A program made the position numbers and the translations under genes. Shown here piece after piece: positions 1 through 7,475 of a stretch of DNA of 22,110 bases. The stretch's first letter is position 1, and each line of letters opens with the position of its first letter. Under the pieces are notes generated by a model, which made no database searches, was not told the origin of the DNA, and worked only from the letters and a program-made list of their open reading frames with translations. Source of the DNA: Gp6-AA40 sp050742535 (lineage in GTDB: Bacteria; Acidobacteriota; Vicinamibacteria; Vicinamibacterales; UBA2999); NCBI GenBank assembly GCA_050742535.1, contig JBOGIQ010000061.1, forward strand, positions 1-22,110, read 5' to 3'.

Positions 1-153
1 GCGCCGGTTCGCCTCGGTCGCAAGGGCGATCGCAGCCGCGAGGCTGCCGCTCCTCGCCAACGCCAGCGCCTCGGCGCGCGCCTGCATCGCGGCAGCGTCG
101 GCAATGGGAGATCCGCCGGAAACGGCGGACGCCGCTGATCTGTTGGTGGTCAT
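1..153 (-). CDS. N-terminal 51 residues of a gene cut by the left edge, possibly a second PhyH-like oxygenase
   Basis: An ATG at 151-153 overlaps the stop of the upstream NRPS gene by 4 bases (ATGA), and the frame stays open to the window edge. The peptide is Ala-rich and contains the stretch ending in AIALATEANRR. This resembles residues 20-46 of the PhyH-like oxygenase at 18621-19670 (AIDAATRANRQRR): 8 of 16 positions match by eye in the aligned core, in both cases near the N-terminus. The segment looks like a short TPR-like helical pair placed before a catalytic domain. The catalytic part lies outside the window, so assignment as an oxygenase rests on N-terminal similarity only. Position and overlap place it in the same polycistron as the NRPS genes. 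The existence of a gene is well supported; its function is a guess. Confidence 0.6.
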   Translation of the reverse strand, partial: MTTNRSAASAVSGGSPIADAAAMQARAEALALARSGSLAAAIALATEANRR

Positions 154-3100
154 GCGCGAAGCGCCACGTGCGACGGGGTGACGCATGCGGCAAGCCGGGC
201 GGCGGTGGGCGCGTCGAAGACCGTACTCATTTCGAGATTCATTCCGAACGTCGTGCGGGCCCGATCGACCAGCGTCGCGACGAGCAGCGAATGGCCGCCG
301 AGCCGGAAGAAGTCGTCCCCAGGGGCGACAGACGACACGCCCAGTACCTGCGCGAACAGCTCACAGAACTGGAGTTCCAACTCAGAGGGCTCGTGCTCCG
401 TCGCGTCATCTTCCGGCGGCCGCGGCAGTTCGTGCCGGGCGATGGCCCCGGAGGCCGTGAGCGGCAGCCGCTCCAGCACGACGAGCTGCTCCGGCGCCAG
501 ACGCGGTGCCAGCGTCCCGGTGAGGTAGCGTTCGACGGCGTCACAGTCGATGGACGATCCCGACCGCGGCGTGACGTACGCCGTCAATCGGCGATCGTCG
601 TCAGCGTCGTGACGGACGGCGACGGCTTCGCGGACGCCAGGCGCGGCAATGAGCGCTTCTTCCACCGCACAGAGCGCGGAATCCTCATCTTCGCGCCCGA
701 GGAATTCGAGCTCGCCCTCATGGCGCCATCGTGCCGTATCTCCAGTGCGACACATGCGGCTACCCGCGGGCCCGTAGGGATCGGCGACGAAGCGATCGGC
801 GGTCAACCCCGGCCGCCGCAGATAGCCACGCGCCAGTCCCGCGCCGGCGACGTACACGTCGCCCGGGACGCCGATCGGTGCGATCTGGAGGTGGGAATCG
901 AGAACGTAAACGCGCATGTTCTCGAGCGGCCGGCCAACACAACCCGCACGCTGTGGTTGAGAGACGATACCGGCCGTATTCCATCCGCCCGTCTCCGTCG
1001 CGCCGAACAAATTGAGGAACGTGCTGCGGCTACCCGACAGCAGGGACTCCGCCAGTTGCGGCCGCATACGTTCGCGCGTCATCTCCATTCGGACGTTCGC
1101 CAGCGCCGTATCGAGGTGGTCGGTGAGCGCGGCTGCGTGCGAGGGTGTCGTCTGCAGCACGGTCAGCCCGGAATCGACGATAGCGCGCGCGAACTGCTCG
1201 GGATACAGCATCGCGTCGCCGCCTGGCATGATGGCGGCCGCTCCAGCCAGCCACGTTCGAATCATCTGCAGGCCCGCGAGGTCGCCGCCGCTTTCGCCGA
1301 CAAAGACGCGGTCGTCCGCCCCGATCGAATGGACCGCCTGCAGGCTCTCGACGGCGTTCGTCACGGCACGGTGCGTGACGATCGCCGCGGCGGCCGCACC
1401 TGAGGCGGAGCCTCCAGGGGCGAAATAGGCCGCGTGATCCGGCATCAGCGGGCGCCTCTCCGGCGGATCCGAATCGGCGTACCGTGCCAGCATCGCCGAC
1501 GCTTCGGCCGTGTCGAGGATCAGCAACGGCGCGGAGGCGGGCAGCGCCCGCGCGGCCGCACGCGTCGTCAACACGACGGCTGGCGCTGCGTCGTGGAGGA
1601 TCGCTGCGAGGCGACTCGACGGCTGCTCGAAATCCAGCAGCAGGAACGCAGCGCCCGCCTTCGCCGCCGCCAACAGGCACGTCCCGCGATCGATCGCTGA
1701 CGGCACGGCAACGGCCACCACTTGCTCCGCACCGACACCCGACGACTGCAGGTGGTGTGCGATACGGTTCGCGTCTCGATTCAGCACCTCGTAGGTTGCC
1801 GATCGGGCTCCGGCGACGATGGCCGGACGGTCAGGATGCTCGCGGGCAACGCGTTGGAACCTCTCGGGCCAGGCCGCCGTGTCGCGCCGGCGCGACTGCC
1901 CCATCCAGCCGCGTCGAAGCTGCCGGCGTTCGGCCGGCTCGAGCAGATCCACGTGCTCGATCGGCGCGGTAGGAGCGGTGGTGACCGCCTGCAGGAACGT
2001 AATCAGGCGCCACAACAGACGATCGATGGTCGGACGCTCGAAGAGATCGGTGCTGTACTGGATGGTGCCCCGGATACCCCACCCAACCCCTCCCGGACCC
2101 CGTCGCTCGACGAGGTCGAGGGCCAGGTCGAAACGGGCGTGATCGCCGAACCGCAATGGCATGCGCACCACGCTCGCATCCGACAACGTCGGCATCGCCA
2201 CCGCCGGCACCGCCTGCAGCCCGAAGAGCACCTGGAACAGCGGGTTCCGTGAGCGCAGGCGCGGTGGGTTCATGGCTTCCACGACGCGTTCGAACGGGAC
2301 GTCCGCGTGAGCGCAAGCGCTGAGCACGGCGTGGCGGACGCGTTTCAGCAACTCGACGAAGCTCGGGTTTCCGGATGTGTCGATGCGGACCGCCATCGTG
2401 TTGACGAAACAGCCGACCACATCGTTGACGCGCGGCATCCGGCACGACACCGGCACCCCGATGGCGATGTCGGTGCCGGCGCCCAGCCGTGTCAGTACCG
2501 CTGCGAACGCCGCCTGGACGATCATGAACGCGGACGCGCGCTGCTCGCGGCCGAGCGCCAAAATCGAATCGTGCAAGGGGCGCGGAATGAGAATCGGCAC
2601 GCTGGCCCCTTCGTAGGTCGAGACGGGTGGCCGGGGCCGATCGGTCGGCAGCGGAAGCTGCTCGGGGAGGCCCTGCAGATGGTGCTGCCAGTACGCCAGC
2701 TGCCGTCCGAATTCGCTGTCCGCGTCACCTTCATCGCCGAGCACCTGCAACTGCCACATGGTCCAGTCAGCGAACTGCAGCGCCGGTGGTCGCAGGGACG
2801 GCGACTCCCCTCGCGCCCTCGCGTGATAGGCCTTCAGCAGGTCCGGCACGATCAGTCGGTGGACGGACCAGGTGTCGATGGCGATGTGATGCAGCGCCAG
2901 CAGCAGCACGTGGTCCTCTGGCGTCAGCTTCAGCAGCTGCGCGCGCACCGGCAACTCGACGCGCAGGTCAAAGTGTCGCCGCGACTCGGCGCGTGTGTAC
3001 TCGCGAAACGACGATGCGTCGATCGCCCGATGCACCAGCGGCACGTGCGTGTCGGCGCCCTCGAGGATCACCTGGCTTGGCAGACCGTCGCGCTCCGGGT

Positions 3101-3314
3101 AGACGGTCCTCAGGCTTTCGTGCCGCTCCACAACATCCTGAATGGCCCTTTCCACTGCGGCCACGTCGATGGCCCCTTTGAAGCGAAGACCGATCCACTC
3201 GGTGTAGTTCGGCCGTGGCCCGTCCAGCCGGTTCAGGATCCAGAAGCGGCCCTGCGGCAACGCCAGCGGTGTGTGCGGGCGTGGCGGCTGCCGGACGAGC
3301 GGCGGACGTGGCAT
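150..3314 (-). CDS. NRPS module C-A-T with a degenerate, probably inactive adenylation domain
   Basis: This 1054-aa nonribosomal peptide synthetase has a condensation domain (about residues 15-450), an adenylation domain (about 485-960) and a carrier domain (about 975-1045). The C-domain active site reads HHIAIDT (H142, H143, D147), with Thr at the usual Gly. The carrier motif LGGHSL carries Ser1009. The A domain keeps its length and several motifs (FGATE at 770-774, RTGD near 856-859), but the A3 loop (about 631-645) reads SASGAAAAA where SGSTGxPKG is expected. The A8 hinge after GRED (873-876) is about 7 residues short and lacks KIRG, and A10 reads TASGAIAR, with Ala957 in place of the catalytic Lys. 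I therefore expect no adenylation, so the carrier must be charged by another enzyme or stay uncharged. There is no C-terminal thioesterase domain. The ATG at 3312-3314 lies 11 bases after the thioesterase stop. The frame is open further upstream, but that part lies inside the thioesterase gene and does not look like a C domain. Confidence 0.93.
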   Translation of the reverse strand: MPRPPLVRQPPRPHTPLALPQGRFWILNRLDGPRPNYTEWIGLRFKGAIDVAAVERAIQDVVERHESLRTVYPERDGLPSQVILEGADTHVPLVHRAIDASSFREYTRAESRRHFDLRVELPVRAQLLKLTPEDHVLLLALHHIAIDTWSVHRLIVPDLLKAYHARARGESPSLRPPALQFADWTMWQLQVLGDEGDADSEFGRQLAYWQHHLQGLPEQLPLPTDRPRPPVSTYEGASVPILIPRPLHDSILALGREQRASAFMIVQAAFAAVLTRLGAGTDIAIGVPVSCRMPRVNDVVGCFVNTMAVRIDTSGNPSFVELLKRVRHAVLSACAHADVPFERVVEAMNPPRLRSRNPLFQVLFGLQAVPAVAMPTLSDASVVRMPLRFGDHARFDLALDLVERRGPGGVGWGIRGTIQYSTDLFERPTIDRLLWRLITFLQAVTTAPTAPIEHVDLLEPAERRQLRRGWMGQSRRRDTAAWPERFQRVAREHPDRPAIVAGARSATYEVLNRDANRIAHHLQSSGVGAEQVVAVAVPSAIDRGTCLLAAAKAGAAFLLLDFEQPSSRLAAILHDAAPAVVLTTRAAARALPASAPLLILDTAEASAMLARYADSDPPERRPLMPDHAAYFAPGGSASGAAAAAIVTHRAVTNAVESLQAVHSIGADDRVFVGESGGDLAGLQMIRTWLAGAAAIMPGGDAMLYPEQFARAIVDSGLTVLQTTPSHAAALTDHLDTALANVRMEMTRERMRPQLAESLLSGSRSTFLNLFGATETGGWNTAGIVSQPQRAGCVGRPLENMRVYVLDSHLQIAPIGVPGDVYVAGAGLARGYLRRPGLTADRFVADPYGPAGSRMCRTGDTARWRHEGELEFLGREDEDSALCAVEEALIAAPGVREAVAVRHDADDDRRLTAYVTPRSGSSIDCDAVERYLTGTLAPRLAPEQLVVLERLPLTASGAIARHELPRPPEDDATEHEPSELELQFCELFAQVLGVSSVAPGDDFFRLGGHSLLVATLVDRARTTFGMNLEMSTVFDAPTAARLAACVTPSHVALRA

Positions 3315-3325
3315 CAACCGGTTCG

Positions 3326-4096
3326 TCAACGGATGGCGCCGGCCAGCGTTTCCTGCAGGTGCATCCCCAGGTCGTGGACGATCGCTGCTTCGGCCGTTCG
3401 CAGGAAGAAGTGATCGCCCGGATAGAGGCGCGTCTCGACTGGTGCGACGCTCAGCGACTTCCAGCCGGCTAGCGACGCCAGTGGGGTGTGCCGATCCGAA
3501 TCGCCGCCAATGAGGGTCACTGGGCACCGTAGCGGTTGGCCAGGTTCGTACACGTACGTGTCGGTCATCTCGAAGTCCGCTCGGAGCGATGGCAGGAACA
3601 GGCGCATGACTGTCTCGTCGCGCAACCACGCCTCCTCGGTTCCATTGAGATCCCGCAGCGCCTCAACGAAGTCAGGCTCGGCCGCAGAGAACAGCGGTGG
3701 CTTGGACGGTCCCAGCATCGGCGCAGCGCAGCCGGCGACATACAGGCCGAGCGGCGCCGGGCCGCGGGCACGGGCCAGATGACGCACCAGCTCGAAGGCG
3801 ACAAGGCCGCCGAGGCTGTGACCGAACACGGCGAAGGGCCTGCCAAGCGTCGGGGCGATGGCGGCGAGCATCGCAGCGACGAGGCGATGGAGCCGCACGA
3901 AGGAAGCCTCGCGTCGCCGCGCGCCACGGCCGGGATACTCGACGGCCGCCACTTCGATATCCGCGGGCAGCCTGTCGGTCCACCGCGCGTAGACTGCCGC
4001 GGAACTCCCGGCGGGCGGCAGGCACAGCAGAGTGACGGCGGCCCGCGCCCGCGGGGCGTATCGATGGAGCCACCGCGACGCAGCGGCGTCCGTCAT
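3326..4096 (-). CDS. type II thioesterase of the NRPS cluster
   Basis: This 256-aa alpha/beta hydrolase belongs to the GrsT/RifR-like type II thioesterases. Such enzymes remove wrong or stalled acyl groups from carrier domains and act in trans in the cytoplasm. The N-terminus has the family's LLCLPPAGSSA segment (23-33), the nucleophile elbow is GHSLGG (Ser94), the YPGRG motif is at 54-58, the likely acid is in GGDSD (near 198-201) and the catalytic His is H229 in GDHFF. The ATG at 4094-4096 overlaps the stop of the ACP gene by 4 bases. A longer reading frame upstream only reads through the ACP gene in another phase. Because the NRPS proteins in the window lack an integrated thioesterase, this enzyme could release product as well as proofread. 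That role is inference. Confidence 0.93.
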   Translation of the reverse strand: MTDAAASRWLHRYAPRARAAVTLLCLPPAGSSAAVYARWTDRLPADIEVAAVEYPGRGARRREASFVRLHRLVAAMLAAIAPTLGRPFAVFGHSLGGLVAFELVRHLARARGPAPLGLYVAGCAAPMLGPSKPPLFSAAEPDFVEALRDLNGTEEAWLRDETVMRLFLPSLRADFEMTDTYVYEPGQPLRCPVTLIGGDSDRHTPLASLAGWKSLSVAPVETRLYPGDHFFLRTAEAAIVHDLGMHLQETLAGAIR

Positions 4097-4362
4097 CGGG
4101 GATCGGATCGCTTCGCGCGACGGGCACGCCCTTGTGCCGATCGTACGACCTCCAGCATTGCCTGAAACGACGTACACCGATTGATCTCGGCAGGCGTCAG
4201 CGTCAGGCGAAACTCCCGCTCCACCACGCCGAGCAGCGTCACCAGCCGCATCGAGTCCCATCGGCCCAGACGCGCCATTGCCGCTCTGACAATTTCCGCC
4301 TGCGACAGGTGCGGAAACACGTGCTCGAAGCAACGCACGAGCGCCCGCTCCTCAACCGTCAC
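4093..4362 (-). CDS. free-standing acyl carrier protein
   Basis: This 89-aa protein has the size and helical pattern of an ACP. The phosphopantetheine site is the WDSM motif, with Ser37 following Asp36, and is followed by a hydrophobic helix and an acidic stretch (VVEREF). The basic tail (ARRAKRSDPR) is unusual for an ACP. The start is GTG at 4360-4362, which overlaps the stop of the E2 gene (GTGA). Its position directly after E1 and E2 suggests that it receives the acyl group made by them. Known precedent is the ACP used with the NapB/NapD and QncN/QncL systems of naphthyridinomycin and quinocarcin. It might alternatively serve as a carrier for a modified amino or hydroxy acid during tailoring. 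Confidence 0.88.
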   Translation of the reverse strand: MTVEERALVRCFEHVFPHLSQAEIVRAAMARLGRWDSMRLVTLLGVVEREFRLTLTPAEINRCTSFQAMLEVVRSAQGRARRAKRSDPR

Positions 4363-5441
4363 CGCTGTCGCCGTTCAGCGGCCGTGCGGCGCGGCGGCAT
4401 CCGCAGTTGTTCCAGCAGCTCGGCGATGTCGCTCCCCGTATGCGCTCGATGGTCGAACGTGGCGCCGATGACGCTCTGCCGGCGGCCCGCCCCATGCGCC
4501 ACCGTCACCGACGTCCACGGCGGCAGCACTGGGATGTGCCGGCTCACCTGCCACCGCGCCATACTCGAGAAGGCAACGGTCGCGCCCTGCAGATCGTCGT
4601 GCGTCACCGAGTCGGTTGCCGCGCGGCGCTGCAGTACGGCCAACCGCTCGCAGAACTCCGGCGCGGACACCGCTCCAGCGTCGCGGACGACGACAAGGTA
4701 GAGCTGCGACGCACTCTGTACCGCGAACCCAAGATTGACCACCTGGTACGCGTAGCGCCGGTTGGACACGATGACGGCGTTCAGCCGCGGGCGCTCGTGA
4801 ACGAGCCGCGCCAGCCGCCACGACACCAGTGACAACAGCGGATCGAGCAGCAGCCGGTGGCGGCGGCGGAACGCATCAGCATAGCGACGCCACGCCAGCG
4901 CGTCGAACGCCGCTTCGACGTAGCCCGGTACGACCGCACCGGCATGCCAGGCCACGGCTCGCGCCATCGCCAATTCGGCGGGAGAGAGCGGTTGAAAGCT
5001 TCCGGGTGCGTGTGGAGCGACCGGCGACGGAACATTTGCCGCGTGCGCCCAGACGTCCGCGGCGCTCAGCCGAGACCCGCTCGCGGTCACGTCTTCCTGC
5101 CGCAGACCGAGCCGGCACAGCAGCCGATGCGCACCCAGCGTCGGCCGTGCCGAGGTTTCCCGTTGCGGCGTCTGCCGTGTGGGCGCGAACGGGGTCTCGA
5201 GTGCAGCAACCTCGATCTCCACCAACGGCGTGCCGACCGCCACCATGTCACCTTCGGCCACATAGACGGTGCGGACGACGCCAGGCACCTCGACTTCCAC
5301 CGTGACGAGGGCCTTTTCGCTCGCCACCTCCGCCACCACGTCGCCTGTCGCCACGCTGGCCCCGGCGTGCGCGACGATTCGTGTCACGCGAACGACGTCG
5401 TCATTGGTCGTCAGGCGCGGCACCCGTACGAGCATGCTCAT
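4359..5441 (-). CDS. 2-oxoacid dehydrogenase E2-like lipoyl acyltransferase
   Basis: This 360-aa protein has the E2 layout. An N-terminal lipoyl domain (about 3-78) has the lipoylated Lys43 in VASEKA. A linker is followed by a peripheral-subunit-binding domain (about 103-134), then a catalytic acyltransferase domain (about 150-345). In the usual C-terminal active-site motif HxxxDG the protein reads HRAHTG: His331 is kept but the Asp is Thr. The protein is shorter than a housekeeping E2 (usually 400 or more residues, often with several lipoyl domains). The normal reaction moves an acyl group from lipoyl to CoA. With an ACP gene overlapping its stop, transfer to ACP phosphopantetheine is the likely job here. 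The start is ATG at 5439-5441; a second in-frame ATG lies two codons in. It follows the E1 gene by 12 bases. Confidence 0.93.
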   Translation of the reverse strand: MSMLVRVPRLTTNDDVVRVTRIVAHAGASVATGDVVAEVASEKALVTVEVEVPGVVRTVYVAEGDMVAVGTPLVEIEVAALETPFAPTRQTPQRETSARPTLGAHRLLCRLGLRQEDVTASGSRLSAADVWAHAANVPSPVAPHAPGSFQPLSPAELAMARAVAWHAGAVVPGYVEAAFDALAWRRYADAFRRRHRLLLDPLLSLVSWRLARLVHERPRLNAVIVSNRRYAYQVVNLGFAVQSASQLYLVVVRDAGAVSAPEFCERLAVLQRRAATDSVTHDDLQGATVAFSSMARWQVSRHIPVLPPWTSVTVAHGAGRRQSVIGATFDHRAHTGSDIAELLEQLRMPPRRTAAERRQR

Positions 5442-5453
5442 CGCGCGGCGCCC

Positions 5454-7475
5454 TCAGCAGATGTTCAACACGTGCGACGCGACAAGATCGAAAATGACCT
5501 CCTCGCTCGGCAGCACGTCCGCTTCGAGGGTGCGTGCCGCCGGAATCGGTACTGGCGGCGGGCCAACGCGAACGAATCGGCCCTGATAGCCGGTCTCGAG
5601 CAGCGCCGCGCCCAACTCGGCGCCGAAGCTGCCTGTCGGCCACGACTCCTCGACGACGGCGATGATGTGATTGCGGCCTGTGGCAAGGGCGCGCATCAAG
5701 GAGTATTTCGGGAACGGCGCGAGCTGAGAGACGGCGACAATTCGGACATCCAGCTCCTCCTCGGCAAGCCGATCCGCCACCGCCTCCACGACCGGCAACA
5801 TTCCGCCGTAGGTCACGAGCGTGACGTCCCCCTCCTCTCCGCGAACCAGCGTCGGAAACAGATCGGCCCCAGGGTCGCGGGCGTCAGCCGGAAGGCTGCG
5901 GTACTCTGCGCGATCGACGACGGTTCCATACAGCCGTTTCGGCTCGAAGAACAACGTCGGGTGGAGCCAGCGCTCCGCTGCCTGCAGGAGCAACGCACCT
6001 GCATCGTGCCGGTGCGTCGGCGTGACAACGGTCAGCCCGGGCAACGCCGCGAGCCACCCGTCGAGGCTTTGACTGTGCGTCGGTCCGTATCCCCGACCGC
6101 CACCGGTCGCCGTCCGAATGACGAGGGGGATGCCCTCGGGTTCAGCGGCATCGAGCTTGAGCGCCTGATTGAGGAGCTGATCGACGGCCAGCGTCAGGAA
6201 ATCGCCGAACATGATCTCCACGACGGGCCGGGCACCTGCGAGCGCCAGTCCCACCCCGACACCGACGACGGCGGCCTCGCTGATGGGAGTGGAGACCACC
6301 TGCGTCGGGAAATCGCTCGACAGACCTGCGGTCACCTTGAAGGTGCCGCCATAGGGGTCGGACAAATCCTGACCGACAAGGACAACCAGCGGATTGCGGC
6401 CGATCAGGTGCCGAAGCGCCGCATTGATGTCGGCTCGCACGGTCGCGCCCGCGGCCGCCGGGTGTGGCGGCACCGGCTCGCGCGCGCGGCGGAACGCACG
6501 CTCGGGTCGCTTTCGATATCGGGCCGGCGGCGATGTCAGCGCCGCCTCGAACACGTCGTCGAGATACGCCTCGTTGCTCTCGACGATGCGGTCGAGTTCG
6601 GCGGCTGCGATCCGCTCGCGAAGTTGCCCGAGCGCATCCACGCCGTCACTCGGCTGCAACGACGTCGGGCCGGTGCTGTGTGGACCGGAGCGTCGCGTCC
6701 GAATCACGAAGAATCCCGGACCGTGCGACGCGCGCAGGGCGTCGATCGCCGCTTCGACCTCGGCGACGAATCCCGGCACTGCGTCATCGAATTCCCGGTA
6801 CGGGAGGCCGAAGGCGGCACCGCGCGAGGCGAGGGAACCACCGCCGATCATCCCGCGTGTCGGCGTGCTCTGTGCGATGCCGTTGTCTTCGAGGACGACC
6901 AACAGCGGCAGGGACCAGATGGCGGCGAGGTTCAACGTTTCATACAGCACGCCTTGACCCAGCGTGCCATCGCCGATGATGGCGACGGTCAGCCCGGCGT
7001 CGCCCTGCCGCTTCCGCGCCCAGGCGCGGCCGGCGGCGACCGGCACGAGCCCCGCCTGCACACCTGTGCTGTAGAAATTGTCGCCGCTGATGTGTTGGCT
7101 GCCGGACGCGCCTCCGCGAACACCACCTGAGCGGCCGAGAATCTCCGCCACCAGCCCGACGAAGTCTCCGCAGAACGTGAGGAAGTGCCCGTGGTTGCGG
7201 TGGTTCGAAAACACCGCGTCGCCTGGTTGCCGCAGGGCCCGGGCGACGCCAAGCTGACACAGTTCCTGCCCGATGCAGGTATGGAGGGTGCCGCTGACGA
7301 GATCCCGCGCGTGGAGATCGAGCAGCCGCCGCTCGCATGACCGAACCAGGCTGCCAAACCCGTACACGTCCGCAGGAGCGGCCGCGATGAGCGGCCGCCG
7401 GCGTGAATCGCGGGCGAACGGCTCGCATCCGCCGACGATCGCCCGACGGTCTCTAGGACTTCCCCTCCGGCTCAA
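5454..7475 (-). CDS. fused E1 alpha-beta thiamine-diphosphate dehydrogenase (2-oxoacid/ketose-type)
   Basis: This protein of about 673 aa joins an E1-alpha half (about 40-320) to an E1-beta half (about 343-670). The alpha half has the ThDP/Mg motif IGDG at 167-170 ending in EDN (196-198) and the HRNHGH segment (92-97). The beta half has the GQDLSDPYGG and TPISEAAVVG segments typical of pyruvate and acetoin dehydrogenase beta chains. E1 decarboxylates a 2-oxoacid, or in the NapB/QncN type takes a two-carbon unit from a ketose phosphate, and passes it to the E2 lipoyl group. No E3 is visible, so reoxidation of lipoyl would need a housekeeping E3, or would not be needed if no net oxidation occurs. 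The start is uncertain. The chosen TTG at 7473-7475 lies inside the end of the A-T gene and has AGGTGA just upstream; a GTG near codon 37 is an alternative. Confidence 0.93.
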   Translation of the reverse strand: MSRRGSPRDRRAIVGGCEPFARDSRRRPLIAAAPADVYGFGSLVRSCERRLLDLHARDLVSGTLHTCIGQELCQLGVARALRQPGDAVFSNHRNHGHFLTFCGDFVGLVAEILGRSGGVRGGASGSQHISGDNFYSTGVQAGLVPVAAGRAWARKRQGDAGLTVAIIGDGTLGQGVLYETLNLAAIWSLPLLVVLEDNGIAQSTPTRGMIGGGSLASRGAAFGLPYREFDDAVPGFVAEVEAAIDALRASHGPGFFVIRTRRSGPHSTGPTSLQPSDGVDALGQLRERIAAAELDRIVESNEAYLDDVFEAALTSPPARYRKRPERAFRRAREPVPPHPAAAGATVRADINAALRHLIGRNPLVVLVGQDLSDPYGGTFKVTAGLSSDFPTQVVSTPISEAAVVGVGVGLALAGARPVVEIMFGDFLTLAVDQLLNQALKLDAAEPEGIPLVIRTATGGGRGYGPTHSQSLDGWLAALPGLTVVTPTHRHDAGALLLQAAERWLHPTLFFEPKRLYGTVVDRAEYRSLPADARDPGADLFPTLVRGEEGDVTLVTYGGMLPVVEAVADRLAEEELDVRIVAVSQLAPFPKYSLMRALATGRNHIIAVVEESWPTGSFGAELGAALLETGYQGRFVRVGPPPVPIPAARTLEADVLPSEEVIFDLVASHVLNIC

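Noticed and set aside
168..3413. Long plus-strand frames (168-1403, 2307-3413) opposite the C-A-T gene
   Set aside because: They are antisense to a well-supported NRPS gene; composition is Arg/His/Gln-rich with no motif.
4857..7130. Plus-strand open frame of 757 codons across the E1/E2 genes
   Set aside because: It is antisense to the E1 and E2 genes, which have clear motifs. The translation is rich in Arg, His, Gln and Asp without any recognisable domain, as expected for a shadow frame in GC-rich DNA.
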